Source of the DNA: an uncultured Spirochaetia bacterium
GTDB taxonomy: Bacteria; Spirochaetota; Spirochaetia; CAKZLE01
NCBI GenBank assembly: GCA_937125225.1
Contig: CAKZLE010000027.1
Span: 1-64,000, forward strand
Direction of reading: 5' to 3'
DNA length: 64,000 bases
A program made the translations under genes and the position numbers. Positions 17,226 to 26,676 of the stretch are shown piece by piece. Positions within the stretch are counted from its first letter, which is position 1. Each line of letters starts with the position of its first letter. The notes beneath the pieces were generated by a model. It had not been told where the DNA came from and made no database searches. It was given only the letters and a program-made list of their open reading frames with translations.

Positions 17226-18443
17226 CTAAGAAAGAGTATCTGCAATGAGTTTTGCGGTAGAGAATGCTGCCTGCAGATTATATCCTCCGGTATCTCCATC
17301 GATATCAAGGATCTCTCCTGCAAAATAGAGCTGTGGGACCTTTTTCGATTCCATAGTCTTTCTATTGACCTCGCTTAGGTCGATACCACCTGCTGTGATC
17401 ATGGCAGAGGAGAAATACCCTTTTCGTGATACTTCAAGAGGATATTCCAATAATAGCGTGATCAAAGCTTTCCTCTGTCTCTTCGGAATATTACCACAGG
17501 TGATCTCAGGGGAGATCTCAAGTTCAGCACAGAGAGCATCGATCAATTTACCAAAGAGGCCTGACCTCTTGAGGACCGTTCCGAGCTGTTTCTTTGGTGT
17601 TGAGGTGAGTATGGACAGAAGGTTTTCTCGTGCACTCTCTTTGTTGGTAGTGGGTAGCAGAGAGACTTTGAGTAGATCACCATTATGGATGAATCGTGAA
17701 TTACTGAGGATGACAGGGCCCGAGACTCCTTTATGGGTGAATAGGAGATCCCCTTTTGTCTGTAGGTATCGTTTACTCTCTCCTTTTCGAAAGATCTCGA
17801 CGAATGAATCTCTGATGGCATTCCCGGATAATCCTGAAAGATGGTGATCTTTGATCATGACTCCTACGAGGGCCTGGGTCGGTTCAACGACAGCATGACC
17901 TAGGGACCTTGCTAAAGAATATCCTGAACCATCAGAACCTGTGACTTCATAACTCTTACCGCCAGTAGTGACCACGAGATTCTCAGTAGTGAAGGATCCA
18001 CTCTCAGTAAAGACGGTAAAGATAGCATTATTATGTTCTATATTATGTACGACTTGTGAATAAGAGATCTGGATCTTATTCTTTATCGCACTGGAAACCA
18101 AAGTATCAACCACAGACTGGGCCTTCAAGGTCTTAGGAAAGACCTTGCCATCTTCTCTGATGATAAGAGGGAGTCCTCTTGCTACAAACCACTCTTGGGT
18201 CATCTTGTTTGAGAGGTTCATAAGAGCAGGTTTTAGAAAATTGGCCTTTTTCTTATCACCAAAGTGGGTAAGGAAAGACTCAATATCCTGAGTATTGGTG
18301 ATGTTACACATCCCTCCTCCCGTTATGAGGATCTTCTTTCCCGGGTTCTTCATCTTCTCTAGGAGAAGTACCTTCTTGTTCTGTAGATTGGCTGCTAGGA
18401 AAAGTCCTGCGGCTCCTGCTCCGATAATGATGACGTCATACAT
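17226..18443 (-). CDS. BaiN/YhiN (HI0933) family FAD-dependent oxidoreductase
   Basis: 405 residues. The N-terminal Rossmann FAD site is MYDVIIIGAGAAGLFLAA with KMKNPGKKILITGGGMCNITN, the characteristic HI0933 block. Later come VVTTGGKSYEVTGSDGSGYSLARSLGH and a C-terminal PQLYFAGEILDIDGDTGGYNLQAAFSTA flavin motif. The family reduces C=C bonds in some members (BaiN acts in bile acid 7-dehydroxylation), but most are uncharacterised. It lies 57 bp upstream of the putative operator and is probably transcribed separately. Substrate unknown. Confidence 0.88.
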   Translation of the reverse strand: MYDVIIIGAGAAGLFLAANLQNKKVLLLEKMKNPGKKILITGGGMCNITNTQDIESFLTHFGDKKKANFLKPALMNLSNKMTQEWFVARGLPLIIREDGKVFPKTLKAQSVVDTLVSSAIKNKIQISYSQVVHNIEHNNAIFTVFTESGSFTTENLVVTTGGKSYEVTGSDGSGYSLARSLGHAVVEPTQALVGVMIKDHHLSGLSGNAIRDSFVEIFRKGESKRYLQTKGDLLFTHKGVSGPVILSNSRFIHNGDLLKVSLLPTTNKESARENLLSILTSTPKKQLGTVLKRSGLFGKLIDALCAELEISPEITCGNIPKRQRKALITLLLEYPLEVSRKGYFSSAMITAGGIDLSEVNRKTMESKKVPQLYFAGEILDIDGDTGGYNLQAAFSTAKLIADTLS

Positions 18444-18715
18444 AGATGTATCTTATCAGTATGTGGCCGGAAGATGTAAGTAGGTCTTTCGTACCTGTGA
18501 TGAAACTCATGCATTCATTTGTTGGATAATTCCAGATATACAGATTCAAAGAGCGTTTCTACGACTAGATGTGGCTAAATAATGGATAACGTTGACAATT
18601 TCAAATTCTAAATGTATTCTGAATCAAGTTCTTTTCATGACTCATTATCTTATTCTGAATCTATTTAAAGGCTGAGAAAGATGAGCCAAAAATGATTTAA
18701 GGGAAATATATATTT

Positions 18716-19849
18716 ATGTTCAATCTGGAAATCTGTAGTTGGCCACCTGATGATACATTCAAAGCTCAATGGACTGATCTCTTTCAAAAAACATCTTATA
18801 ATTCACCCTTCAACTGTCTAGAATGGATGGAAGCGGGAGTCTCTGTCTATAATGATTCATCTCCGATATATCCAATGCGATTCACTGATGAGAACGGGAA
18901 GCTTTGTGGCTTGGGATTATTGCGGCTTGTTTATGAGACAGGTAGATTTGATACATATCGTTCATTACGAACAGTAGATTTTAATTCACAACGAATAACA
19001 CCATTGTTGACCTATGATCTTGAGACTATGAAAGAGGCAATCAATACACTTACTTTTAAATTTCCCCAAAAAGTCGATTCTTTTGATTTCTATAAACTGG
19101 ATTCTATGGATACCAATCTTGATAATCTAGTGAAGGTCCTTGATAAGATCCAGATTCCTGCCAAAGTTGTTGTTTTTAATGAGCAACCAGTCATCAATCT
19201 TGATACTTCATGGGATGAATATCTTGCTAGAATGAGTCAGGGTCATAGAAAGAGGACAAGACGATATCCCCGAAATATGCTAAAAGCTTTTCCTGATTAT
19301 CGATTCATTCGCCTTAGGGGGCAAGATGACTTTGAAGAGTATGGGAAAGAACTACTGCGTTCACAAATATTCGAGGTCTTCCATAAGAGTTGCCAGACTG
19401 AATATGTTCAAGTTCATGGAATTGATCATATTGAGAAGATGAAAAGTTTTTATGAAAAGATCTTCAATGCCTATATAAGTAAGAATATGATAGATATTTG
19501 TCTTATTTTTGCTGATGAGAAGATCATAGCCTATGATTTCAATCTGATCCAGGATCAAATCCTCTATATGTTTTCGGGTGCCTATGATCCTGACTATTTT
19601 AAATGGTCACCTGGTAGTACACTTCTTTCAGAATCGATCAAGGATAGTTATGAAAGAGGGGACCTCCGCATAGAGATGGGTGGTGATTATCTTGACTATA
19701 AGAGTCTCTGGACAAAAGAGACTATCAACTCATACTCTATGAGACTCTATGGCAATAGTTTTAAAGCTAAGGTGAAAAAATGGATTCAGATGTCGACCTT
19801 CTATCAACAGTTTGTACAACGAAAGAACCAGCAGATATCAGAAAAGTAG
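18716..19849 (+). CDS. FemAB/BioF2-like GNAT-fold acyltransferase 1
   Basis: 377 residues. It resembles the Acetyltransf_6 (CelD/BioF2-like) and FemAB group: an N-terminal half-GNAT domain (FNCLEWMEAGVSVYNDSSPIYPMRF), a basic segment GHRKRTRRYPR, then a C-terminal domain with FADEKIIAYDFNLIQDQILYMFSGAYDPDYFKWSPG and DLRIEMGGDYLDYKSLW, the usual acceptor/CoA-site region. Such enzymes add amino acids or acyl groups to cell-wall or exopolysaccharide precursors. The last 70 bp overlap the next gene. The codon pattern is more AT-rich than in most genes of the window. Donor and acceptor are unknown. Confidence 0.7.
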   Translation: MFNLEICSWPPDDTFKAQWTDLFQKTSYNSPFNCLEWMEAGVSVYNDSSPIYPMRFTDENGKLCGLGLLRLVYETGRFDTYRSLRTVDFNSQRITPLLTYDLETMKEAINTLTFKFPQKVDSFDFYKLDSMDTNLDNLVKVLDKIQIPAKVVVFNEQPVINLDTSWDEYLARMSQGHRKRTRRYPRNMLKAFPDYRFIRLRGQDDFEEYGKELLRSQIFEVFHKSCQTEYVQVHGIDHIEKMKSFYEKIFNAYISKNMIDICLIFADEKIIAYDFNLIQDQILYMFSGAYDPDYFKWSPGSTLLSESIKDSYERGDLRIEMGGDYLDYKSLWTKETINSYSMRLYGNSFKAKVKKWIQMSTFYQQFVQRKNQQISEK

Positions 19850-21696
19850 TTCGTTTGATAAAGCGGGTGATGCGAAGATTCAATATCCCAAAACGACTTT
19901 TAACTCTTTCTAAGTTCTCTCTCTATACCTTCTCCTTAATGAATGGAGAAGGATCACCACAAGAGATATCTGATTATGATCCCTTCATTGTACAGAGAGC
20001 GTCGAACTCTGATTATCCTGAGATGGCTAGCTGTAGAAGTATGAAACAGCCTGAAAAAGGTATCAGTCTCTTTGAAAGAAGAGAAAAAGACGGTGCTTTC
20101 TGTTTCAAGTTACTTAATGAAGAGTTGGAGATCGTGGGGTATGTATGGGCCTCGTTCGGTGAAAACTTCATGGAAGATATTGACTCCTACCATATGACCT
20201 TACAAGCACATGAAGGATATTTCTTTGACTCGTATATCAATCCTGAGGCCAGAGGGAAGAGGTTATACACCTATCTGATGACTGAAGTCGCTAGATTGTG
20301 TAGAGAACAGGGGATCGATACATGGTATGCTACGATCGACGCAGATAATATAGCGAGTAGAAGAGCTCATAAAAGATTGGGAAGTATCGCACTTGAGGAT
20401 ATATCCTTTCTCTCTATCTTGGGCCTTACTTTCCAGAGGGTGAAGGGCAATGGAATAAGCTCTAAAAGGGTAGAGCGCTATGCTACTCTTGAGAAGAATG
20501 GGCATACAGAATCAGGGTATTGTGAATCACTGGTCCTTCCCCCCTCTGGAGAATCTCCTCTTATCCTGAATATCATAGATCTTTCTGATGAGGGTAATTG
20601 GGAGAATACCCAAAAGATGATAAGGGGTCTAGAAGAGAGCGAGCATAATAATGTCTCCCCCCTGTCCTATTTCGAAATGCTCTACTCCTGGTATAAGAAT
20701 GATATCAAGGGGAGATTCCCCCTCTATCTTATCGCATTGGCTCCAGCCTCTAATCCTTCAGCTATCAAGGCCTATTCCTTGTTCAGGACGTATAAGGATC
20801 ATAAGAGATTTCTAAAACCTTGCACACTTGCCGCTTTCGATGACCAATACTTCATGGATGCACCGTTCTTTGTTCGTAGCTCTGAGATCTCCCAAGAAGC
20901 CATCATGGAGGTGTTCTCTAGAGCTGACACTCAGAAGTCGATAAGGAAACTTACTAGAGCAGATGTCATCATCTGGAAGAGAATCTCTGAACATGAGTCT
21001 GAAGCTACTACACATAGAGCCTCCCTCCAGTGGGTCACGAAGAAGACTGTTGTCTATCCAATTCTCAATATCCCTGCAGATTCAGATTACCTTGATACGA
21101 CCCCCTCGATATTACATGTGAAGAGAGATATCAAGAAGCAGACAAAACGGATCGTGAATAAGTTCGGTGAAGCTCCAACCATAGAGATCTGCAGATTGGG
21201 GGAACTCCCTGATGAAGAGTATCAGAGGGTATTGAATAGATTCTTTGCCGTGCGCAAGAAGACCTGGCAGTTTGAGTGGGAGAGTAAGAATGAGGTCGTG
21301 GATGTTGGGCTGTATGAGGAGAAACTCAAAGCTTATGGTGATGTATGGCGCAGGAAGCATGCTTCTCGTATCTATTTTCTCAAAATAAAAGATGAGGATG
21401 TTGCATTCCTCTATTCGCTACAGACAGAAGACTCCTGTTGGTGTCTCCTCATCGGCTATGATAATAGCTATAAATCCTACAGCCCTGGTAAACAGATCTT
21501 CTTAGGTCTCTTAGAAGATTCCTTTGCTAGAGGGATCACGAACTACCATCTGGGTGGTAATGTGGTAGGGTGGAAGAGTGATTGGCTGTCAGAGACTCAA
21601 TATCTGTACAATATCGAGTTCTGGGTCTCGAAAAGCAAGGTCCGAATCTCAAACCTTCTTAAGAGACTCGTATCCTGTGTAAAACGTAAGAAGTGA
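19780..21696 (+). CDS. Two-domain GNAT plus FemAB-like acyltransferase 2
   Basis: 638 residues if ATG 19780 is used (70 bp inside the preceding gene) or 608 from ATG 19870; neither has a strong ribosome site. A GNAT acetyltransferase domain (about 75-230) has a CoA-binding region EGYFFDSYINPEARGKRLYTYLMTEV and ADNIASRRAHKRLG. A C-terminal FemAB-like domain (about 410-630) parallels the previous protein, with DIKKQTKRIVNKFG, FYSLQTE-like strands and NYHLGGNVVGWKSDWLSET near the end. Pairing and overlap suggest sequential steps of one surface-polymer or peptidoglycan modification. Specific function unknown. Confidence 0.65.
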   Translation: MDSDVDLLSTVCTTKEPADIRKVVRLIKRVMRRFNIPKRLLTLSKFSLYTFSLMNGEGSPQEISDYDPFIVQRASNSDYPEMASCRSMKQPEKGISLFERREKDGAFCFKLLNEELEIVGYVWASFGENFMEDIDSYHMTLQAHEGYFFDSYINPEARGKRLYTYLMTEVARLCREQGIDTWYATIDADNIASRRAHKRLGSIALEDISFLSILGLTFQRVKGNGISSKRVERYATLEKNGHTESGYCESLVLPPSGESPLILNIIDLSDEGNWENTQKMIRGLEESEHNNVSPLSYFEMLYSWYKNDIKGRFPLYLIALAPASNPSAIKAYSLFRTYKDHKRFLKPCTLAAFDDQYFMDAPFFVRSSEISQEAIMEVFSRADTQKSIRKLTRADVIIWKRISEHESEATTHRASLQWVTKKTVVYPILNIPADSDYLDTTPSILHVKRDIKKQTKRIVNKFGEAPTIEICRLGELPDEEYQRVLNRFFAVRKKTWQFEWESKNEVVDVGLYEEKLKAYGDVWRRKHASRIYFLKIKDEDVAFLYSLQTEDSCWCLLIGYDNSYKSYSPGKQIFLGLLEDSFARGITNYHLGGNVVGWKSDWLSETQYLYNIEFWVSKSKVRISNLLKRLVSCVKRKK

Positions 21697-22009
21697 AAGC
21701 ATAAAAAGGTTCTAGAGTACTGACCTCATCAAGATCGATATCTATCCTCAAAGAGTAGTCACTATAAGCCTTCCATGATATCAAGCATGAAAGAGACGAC
21801 TAATTCGCCATAACCTCAGATTCCATCTGGTTTGTAGCCGTAGGTGCAACCGTCAAAGTATCAATGAAGAGAATCATATCTGGTATAGACTCTAAGTATA
21901 TAAAGGAATGTGCTATTGATATCGTTATTTCGATAAGAAACAACAGCTATCGAATGCTCCGGCAGTCATCATGAGTATCTTCATGGTGACTGTCGGATTG
22001 TTATCAGAT
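21697..22009. other. Convergent intergenic region with hairpin before typA 3' end
   Basis: 313 bp with no convincing gene. CCGGCAGTCATCATGA (21959-21974) pairs with TCATGGTGACTGTCGG (21981-21996) at 14 of 16 positions. This is a likely transcription terminator between the acyltransferase genes (plus) and typA (minus). The T-run is weak on both sides. Confidence 0.5.
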
Positions 22010-23857
22010 TTATCTGTTGTTTCGTTCGATCTTTCGCTGGAGCTTCTGTAGTGATCTCTTTCTTAATCGTATCGATTTAGGAGTGATCTCTACTAGTTCG
22101 TCATCTCTGATTATGGTCAAAGCTGCTTCAGGTGTGAGCGGGGTGATTGGAGTCAACATGATGTTGTTATCCTTACCTGATGCTCGCATGTTCGATAACT
22201 GCTTCGCACGGGTAGGATTCACATCAAGGTCATTCTCCCTGTTGTGTTCTCCGACGATCATACCTTCATATACCGGATCTCCTGGTACTACGAACATCTT
22301 TCCTCGTGCTTCAAGGCCGAATATACCATAAGCAACAGCAGTACCCTGTCTGTCAGCTACAAGAGAGCCAGTCTTCCTTGTTGGGAAGTCCCCTCTATAG
22401 TGTTCATAACCGAGGCTGTAGGAGTTGATGATTCCAGTTCCCTTGGTATCTGTTAAGAACTGGTCTCGATACCCGATAAGAGCTCTTGAAGGTATAGAGA
22501 ACTCGATCTGAATTCTTCCTGTATGGTGGTTGATATAGTTGGTCATGAGACCTTTCTTCTGAAGAAGAGTATCTGTGACGATACTGGAGAACTCCTCTTC
22601 TATATCCACTATGAGGTTCTCGATAGGTTCGAGCTTCTTACCATTCTTATCGTGTTTGAAGATCACCTGAGGTCTTCCCACGCAGAATTCGAAACCTTCT
22701 CGTCTCATGGTCTCGATGATGATTGCCATCTGGAACTCTCCACGACCATTGACGATAAAACCATCTCCATCAGAAGCTTTATCTATTCTCAAGGCAACAT
22801 TACTCAAGGCCTCTCTCTCAAGTCTTTCGAGGATCCTACTACCCTGTACATACTTCCCCTCTTTCCCGACGAAAGGAGAGTTGCTCGGGGTGAATCTCAT
22901 AGATACTGTAGGGTCATCAACATCAATCCTTGGTAGAACGATCGGCGCTTCTGGAGTACAGATCGTATCTCCTATAGTAATATTATCTACTCCTGAGAGT
23001 ATCACGATATCACCCGGTTCTGCCTGATCGACTACTTCTAGTTTAACACCTCTATAGACCTGGATCTTAGAGACCTTCAAAGGTCTTGGTACTCCATCCA
23101 CTCCGATGCATATCAGTTTGTCACGCATATAGAGTGTTCCACCATGAACTTTACCGATAGCCATCCTTCCTAGGTAATCAGAATAGTCTAGGTCAGATAC
23201 TAATAGGTGAAAAGGAGCCGCTGGATCATAGGTTGGTCCTGGCATATGTTCGATGATCGTATCCATCAGCGGTGCTAAGGTCATCGTGTCATCATCCATC
23301 GCGAACTTTGCAATTCCATCTCGTCCATTTGAATAGATAACAGGACATTCGAGATGGTCATCATCAGCCCCAAGGTCAATGAGAAGTTCAAGCACCTCGT
23401 TATATACCTCTTCAGCACGTGAATCCTGTCTGTCGATCTTGTTGATCAGAATGATGATCTCATGATTCATACTCAGAGCCTTCTGTAGTACGAACCGAGT
23501 CTGGGGTAGGGGCCCTTCAGCTGCATCTACAAGAAGTACGACACCGTCAACCATGGAAAGGGCTCTTTCGACCTCTCCACCAAAGTCGGCGTGGCCTGGG
23601 GTATCAAGAATATTGATTCTGACACCCTTCCATATGACTTCACAGTTCTTTGCAGAGATGGTGATACCTCGTTCTCTCTCGAGGTCACCCGAGTCCATGA
23701 CTCTATCTGTTAATTCTTCATGATTCCCAAACATCCCACTCTGCTTGAACATAGAATCTACTAGGGTAGTCTTCCCATGGTCTACATGTGCGATGATCGC
23801 GATATTTCGGATAGATTCATTCTTCACTAACGATGAATCTGTAGTTTTTTGTTCCAT
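22010..23857 (-). CDS. typA: GTP-binding protein TypA/BipA
   Basis: 615 residues, the usual TypA length. The translational GTPase domain has IAIIAHVDHGKTTLVDSMF (P-loop), RERGITISAKN (switch I), ILDTPGHADFGGEVER (G3), LINKIDRQDSR (NKxD) and a G5 region near YSNGRDG. Then come EF-Tu domain II, an EF-G-like domain V and the TypA-specific C-terminal domain (IVGEHNRENDLDVNPTRAKQLSNMRASGKD). BipA associates with 70S ribosomes and assists 50S assembly and stress adaptation. It is transcribed alone from a 370-bp upstream region. Confidence 0.97.
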   Translation of the reverse strand: MEQKTTDSSLVKNESIRNIAIIAHVDHGKTTLVDSMFKQSGMFGNHEELTDRVMDSGDLERERGITISAKNCEVIWKGVRINILDTPGHADFGGEVERALSMVDGVVLLVDAAEGPLPQTRFVLQKALSMNHEIIILINKIDRQDSRAEEVYNEVLELLIDLGADDDHLECPVIYSNGRDGIAKFAMDDDTMTLAPLMDTIIEHMPGPTYDPAAPFHLLVSDLDYSDYLGRMAIGKVHGGTLYMRDKLICIGVDGVPRPLKVSKIQVYRGVKLEVVDQAEPGDIVILSGVDNITIGDTICTPEAPIVLPRIDVDDPTVSMRFTPSNSPFVGKEGKYVQGSRILERLEREALSNVALRIDKASDGDGFIVNGRGEFQMAIIIETMRREGFEFCVGRPQVIFKHDKNGKKLEPIENLIVDIEEEFSSIVTDTLLQKKGLMTNYINHHTGRIQIEFSIPSRALIGYRDQFLTDTKGTGIINSYSLGYEHYRGDFPTRKTGSLVADRQGTAVAYGIFGLEARGKMFVVPGDPVYEGMIVGEHNRENDLDVNPTRAKQLSNMRASGKDNNIMLTPITPLTPEAALTIIRDDELVEITPKSIRLRKRSLQKLQRKIERNNR

Positions 23858-24246
23858 AATATTTCCTCTTTTGGTTTTTCAATAAAAACCCGATGTGACA
23901 CTATCCTATTGGGTTCTGAATAGCAAGGGGACGGACACATATACGTAGGAGTTTCATGATAAATCCTATGCTAAATACAAAAAGGAAAGTGACTTAGCCT
24001 CAATGTTAGTAAGATGATCTCATAATGATTACAATAATACGGGATTGTTTTACCCCCTGAGCCTCGGGGATCTTTTTGGCTGTCTGACTGAAGAGTTCCT
24101 TACTGGATCTGTATACCATAAGAGGCTTGTTATAAAAAAGGAAAATACCATTTGACAAATAACACTTTAACAATTTAAAATATATTGAAATGAAACACTA
24201 AAAGTATCAGTCAACACATGCATTCTTGATCTCCAAGGAGAAGAAG
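23858..24246. other. Divergent regulatory region between typA and the Mbx operon
   Basis: About 370 bp with no gene of its own. It must hold the typA promoter on one side and the promoter of the long membrane-complex operon on the other. An imperfect CCCC...GGGG hairpin followed by TTTTT occurs near 24051-24077 (CCCCTGAGCCTCGGGGATCTTTTT) and could be an attenuator on the plus strand. Confidence 0.45.
24152..24181 (+). promoter_or_regulatory. Sigma-70-type promoter of the Mbx/Mrp operon
   Basis: TTGACA (24152-24157), an 18-bp AT-rich spacer and TAAAAT (24176-24181) lie 65 bp upstream of the first gene's ATG. The spacer and flanks are rich in TTTAA/TTAAA half-sites that a repressor could use. 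Confidence 0.6.
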
Positions 24247-24744
24247 ATGAAATCGATCTTTTATCGTTTGACGGTCTGGATCCTGCTTCTGGTTGTATGG
24301 TTATTACTTATCTCATCTATCCAATTACAGGAAGTGATCGCAGGAGTGGTGATCTCTCTGCTTATCGTATTGATGCCGCTACCGAACCTCTCAGTTTTCA
24401 GATATATCAGATATACCCCGAAAAGGATTCTCTACTCGATCATTTTCTTAGGGGTCTTCTTGTGGGAGGTCTTCAAATCCAATATTGATGTTGCTCTGCG
24501 TGTCATCAAGCCTATCATCCCGATCAGACCCGGGATAGTGAAGGTAAAGACCCATCTCACATCACCATTTGGCCGTTTAGCTCTCGCTAATGCTATCACT
24601 CTGACCCCTGGTACTATCACCGTCGATATCATAGATGAATATCTCTATATCCATTGGATCTCTGTTGAAGCAGAAGATGTTGATCAGGCAACAGAGAAGA
24701 TCGTATCTAATTTCGAGAAATATCTGGAGGTGATCTTTGGCTGA
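24247..24744 (+). CDS. Mrp/Mbx antiporter subunit E (MbxA-like)
   Basis: 165 residues from ATG 24247, preceded by AAGGAG at 6 bp; the track's TTG adds seven non-conserved residues. There are two or three N-terminal membrane helices (WILLLVVWLLLISSI, VVISLLIVLM). The MnhE/MrpE signature is in place: LAISI-like FGRLALANAITLTPGTITVDI, followed by YIHWISVEAED. MrpE is a structural subunit of the multi-subunit Na+/H+ antiporter module. It opens a 12-gene operon in which genes overlap or abut. Confidence 0.88.
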   Translation: MKSIFYRLTVWILLLVVWLLLISSIQLQEVIAGVVISLLIVLMPLPNLSVFRYIRYTPKRILYSIIFLGVFLWEVFKSNIDVALRVIKPIIPIRPGIVKVKTHLTSPFGRLALANAITLTPGTITVDIIDEYLYIHWISVEAEDVDQATEKIVSNFEKYLEVIFG

Positions 24745-24997
24745 TTTCATCTATTCAATAGCAGGGAGTATAGCATTGCTGGCATTCGTCATCTCATTCT
24801 ATCGAATCATAGCGGGTCCGGAACTTGCTGATCGAGTCGTGGCCCTTGATACGATGACTATCCTCTCCCTATCTGGGATCGTGTTTCTCACACATCTTCT
24901 TGGAAGAATGATCTATATCGATATTGCCTTAGTCTATGGCCTCATGAGTTTTCTCGGGGTGATAGCTGTAGCAAGATATATCGAAAGGGGGTTGTAG
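24737..24997 (+). CDS. Mrp/Mbx antiporter subunit F (MbxB-like)
   Basis: 86 residues. The TTG start at 24737 overlaps the previous gene by 8 bp and follows CTGGAGGTG. It has three membrane helices and the MrpF pattern FYRIIAGPELADRVVALDTM, with IDIALVYGLMSFLGVIAVARYIE at the end. The conserved Asp residues in DRVVALD are those implicated in ion movement in Mrp complexes. Confidence 0.9.
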   Translation: MADFIYSIAGSIALLAFVISFYRIIAGPELADRVVALDTMTILSLSGIVFLTHLLGRMIYIDIALVYGLMSFLGVIAVARYIERGL

Positions 24998-25342
24998 ATG
25001 GTATTAGAGATCTTAGGTGCATTGATAGCCCTAATCGGATCCCTGTTTCTCCTGTTGGCCTCTATCGGGATCATCAGGATGCCTGATACCTATAATAGGA
25101 TGCAGGCAGGGACAAAGGCTTCGACCCTGGGGAGCCTTCTCTTCTTTTTGGGTATCGGATTAGGCCATTCAGGGCTATGGGGCAAACTGCTCGTCCTTTC
25201 TCTGTTCGTTCTGATTACGAACCCATTATCATCTCACGTTCTCGCTCGAGCTCTTCACTTCATCGGAAAATCTCCTTTATTGGTAGGGTATGACAGTCGT
25301 GATGATCTTGCAGATGATATGAATCAGATGGAGGAACTATGA
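24998..25342 (+). CDS. Mrp/Mbx antiporter subunit G (MbxC-like)
   Basis: 114 residues, three membrane helices. The MrpG (MnhG) signature is LLLASIGIIRMPDTYNRMQAGTKASTLG, then a helix with LLVLSLFVLITNPLSSHVLARA. The start abuts the previous stop and the end overlaps the next gene by 4 bp, so translation is coupled. Confidence 0.92.
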   Translation: MVLEILGALIALIGSLFLLLASIGIIRMPDTYNRMQAGTKASTLGSLLFFLGIGLGHSGLWGKLLVLSLFVLITNPLSSHVLARALHFIGKSPLLVGYDSRDDLADDMNQMEEL

Positions 25343-25626
25343 TAGTCGTCTATATCCTATTAGGTCTAATGATGTTGATTGCGGCGGTCGCTGCGATTCA
25401 GATGCGTAATATCGTCTCTGCGATTATCACTGCAGGGGTCGTCTCTCTTATTGGGAGTATCCTCTTCCTCCTTGCCGGAGCTCCTGATGTGGCAATGACT
25501 GAAGCTGCTATTGGCTCTGCTCTAACAACAGTCATCTTCCTCTTTGCCTGGTCTCGGATCACCGAACAGATGAAAACAGATAAGAAGTCCTCTGAACATG
25601 ACAGTGAGGGAGGCAGTAATGATTAA
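25339..25626 (+). CDS. MbxD-like subunit (DUF4040, MrpA C-terminal-like)
   Basis: 95 residues with three helices. It matches the MbhD/MrpA C-terminal segment: MRNIVSAIITAGVVSLIGSILFLLAGAPDVAMTEAAIGSALTT. In bacterial Mrp this segment is part of the large MrpA protein; as a separate gene it is the archaeal/thermotogal Mbh/Mbx arrangement. ATGA overlap with mrpG. Confidence 0.88.
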   Translation: MIVVYILLGLMMLIAAVAAIQMRNIVSAIITAGVVSLIGSILFLLAGAPDVAMTEAAIGSALTTVIFLFAWSRITEQMKTDKKSSEHDSEGGSND

Positions 25627-26320
25627 ACGGATCATCATTATCATCACCCTTATAGGTCTCAGCTTCGTACTTTTGCCGCTTTTTTTGAATATGGAAGATG
25701 CAGAGCGACTCTCTGAACTCTCTCAGACCTATGTGACAGAGGGGGCAGAGGAGCTTGGCACTGCCAATCTGGTGACGGCTGTCGTCGTCAGTTACCGAGG
25801 TTTGGATACTTTGGGTGAGGTAGCAGTCCTCTTTGCAGCTACCGCAGGAGTGACTCTCCTTCTTGGAACAAAGAAAAAGGGGGGTAGCGTGACAGATCTG
25901 CTTGAAGAACGCAGAGGAGGATCAGAACTACTTAATACCGGAGCTGCACTACTCTTTCCTGTCTTACTGCTCTTTGGTGCATATATCTTCGTTCATGGGC
26001 ATCTGACTCCCGGTGGAGGGTTCCAGGGTGGTGTCGTGATCGCTTCTGCATTTGTCCTTCTCCTATTCATCGAGAGTGATAGAGAGTTCAGTCATTCGGT
26101 CCTTCATAGTCTGGAAGCCCTTTCAGGAGCAGCTTATGTATTGATAGGTTTGATAGGGCTCTGGTTTGCTGCCGGCTTTCTCGATCCCCGATTCCTTCCC
26201 TCAGGTGAGATAGGCAGGCTCTTGAGTGCCGGTGCAATTCCTTTGATCTATTCTCTGATCGGTATAAAAGTCGGCTCTGAGTTGATCGGAGTCGTAGACT
26301 CACTGAGGAGGAGATCATGA
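25619..26320 (+). CDS. Fused MbhE-like and MrpB subunit (MbxE/F-like)
   Basis: 233 residues from ATG 25619 after GGGAGG. The N-terminal part (1-95) resembles MbhE: LGTANLVTAVVVSYRGLDTLGEVAVLFAA. The C-terminal part (about 110-230) is MnhB/MrpB: GAALLFPVLLLFGAYIFVHGHLTPGGGFQGGVVIASAFVLL. In many Mbh operons these are separate polypeptides. It overlaps the preceding gene by 8 bp and the next by 4. Confidence 0.88.
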   Translation: MIKRIIIIITLIGLSFVLLPLFLNMEDAERLSELSQTYVTEGAEELGTANLVTAVVVSYRGLDTLGEVAVLFAATAGVTLLLGTKKKGGSVTDLLEERRGGSELLNTGAALLFPVLLLFGAYIFVHGHLTPGGGFQGGVVIASAFVLLLFIESDREFSHSVLHSLEALSGAAYVLIGLIGLWFAAGFLDPRFLPSGEIGRLLSAGAIPLIYSLIGIKVGSELIGVVDSLRRRS

Positions 26321-26676
26321 TAACACAACTATTGATTATTTTGGGAGCCGCACTGATTCTGGTAGGATTCTGGGGGGTCCTAACACGAAAACATATCGTA
26401 AAGATCATTATCAGTTTCTCTATCCTTGATACCGGAATACACCTGATAATGGTGGGAATCGGATATATAAAGGATGGAAGTGCTCCGATCATAGATCAGG
26501 AGATGCCTGTATCACGATTAGCAGGTAATGTAGTAGATCCCATCCCTTCAGCCTTAGTACTTACTGCAATTGTCATCGGAGTAGCGGTCACTGCATTGAT
26601 GCTCAGTTATGCAGTACAGCTCTATACCTTCTACAAGACGGTATCTATCGAGCAGATAAAGGAGTTGAAATGGTAA
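26317..26676 (+). CDS. Mrp/Mbx antiporter subunit C (NuoK-like, MbxG-like)
   Basis: 119 residues with three membrane helices, homologous to NuoK/MrpC. The signature is ALILVGFWGVLTRKHIVKIIISFSILDTGIHLIMVGIGY, then DPIPSALVLTAIVIGVAVTALMLSYAVQLY. The TAIVIGVA helix is the conserved ion-path helix. Overlaps both neighbours. Confidence 0.92.
   Translation: MITQLLIILGAALILVGFWGVLTRKHIVKIIISFSILDTGIHLIMVGIGYIKDGSAPIIDQEMPVSRLAGNVVDPIPSALVLTAIVIGVAVTALMLSYAVQLYTFYKTVSIEQIKELKW

Noticed and set aside
21697-22009. Remnant gene between the acyltransferase pair and typA
   Set aside because: Short protein-like stretches exist on the minus strand but in different frames with many stops; not better than chance.
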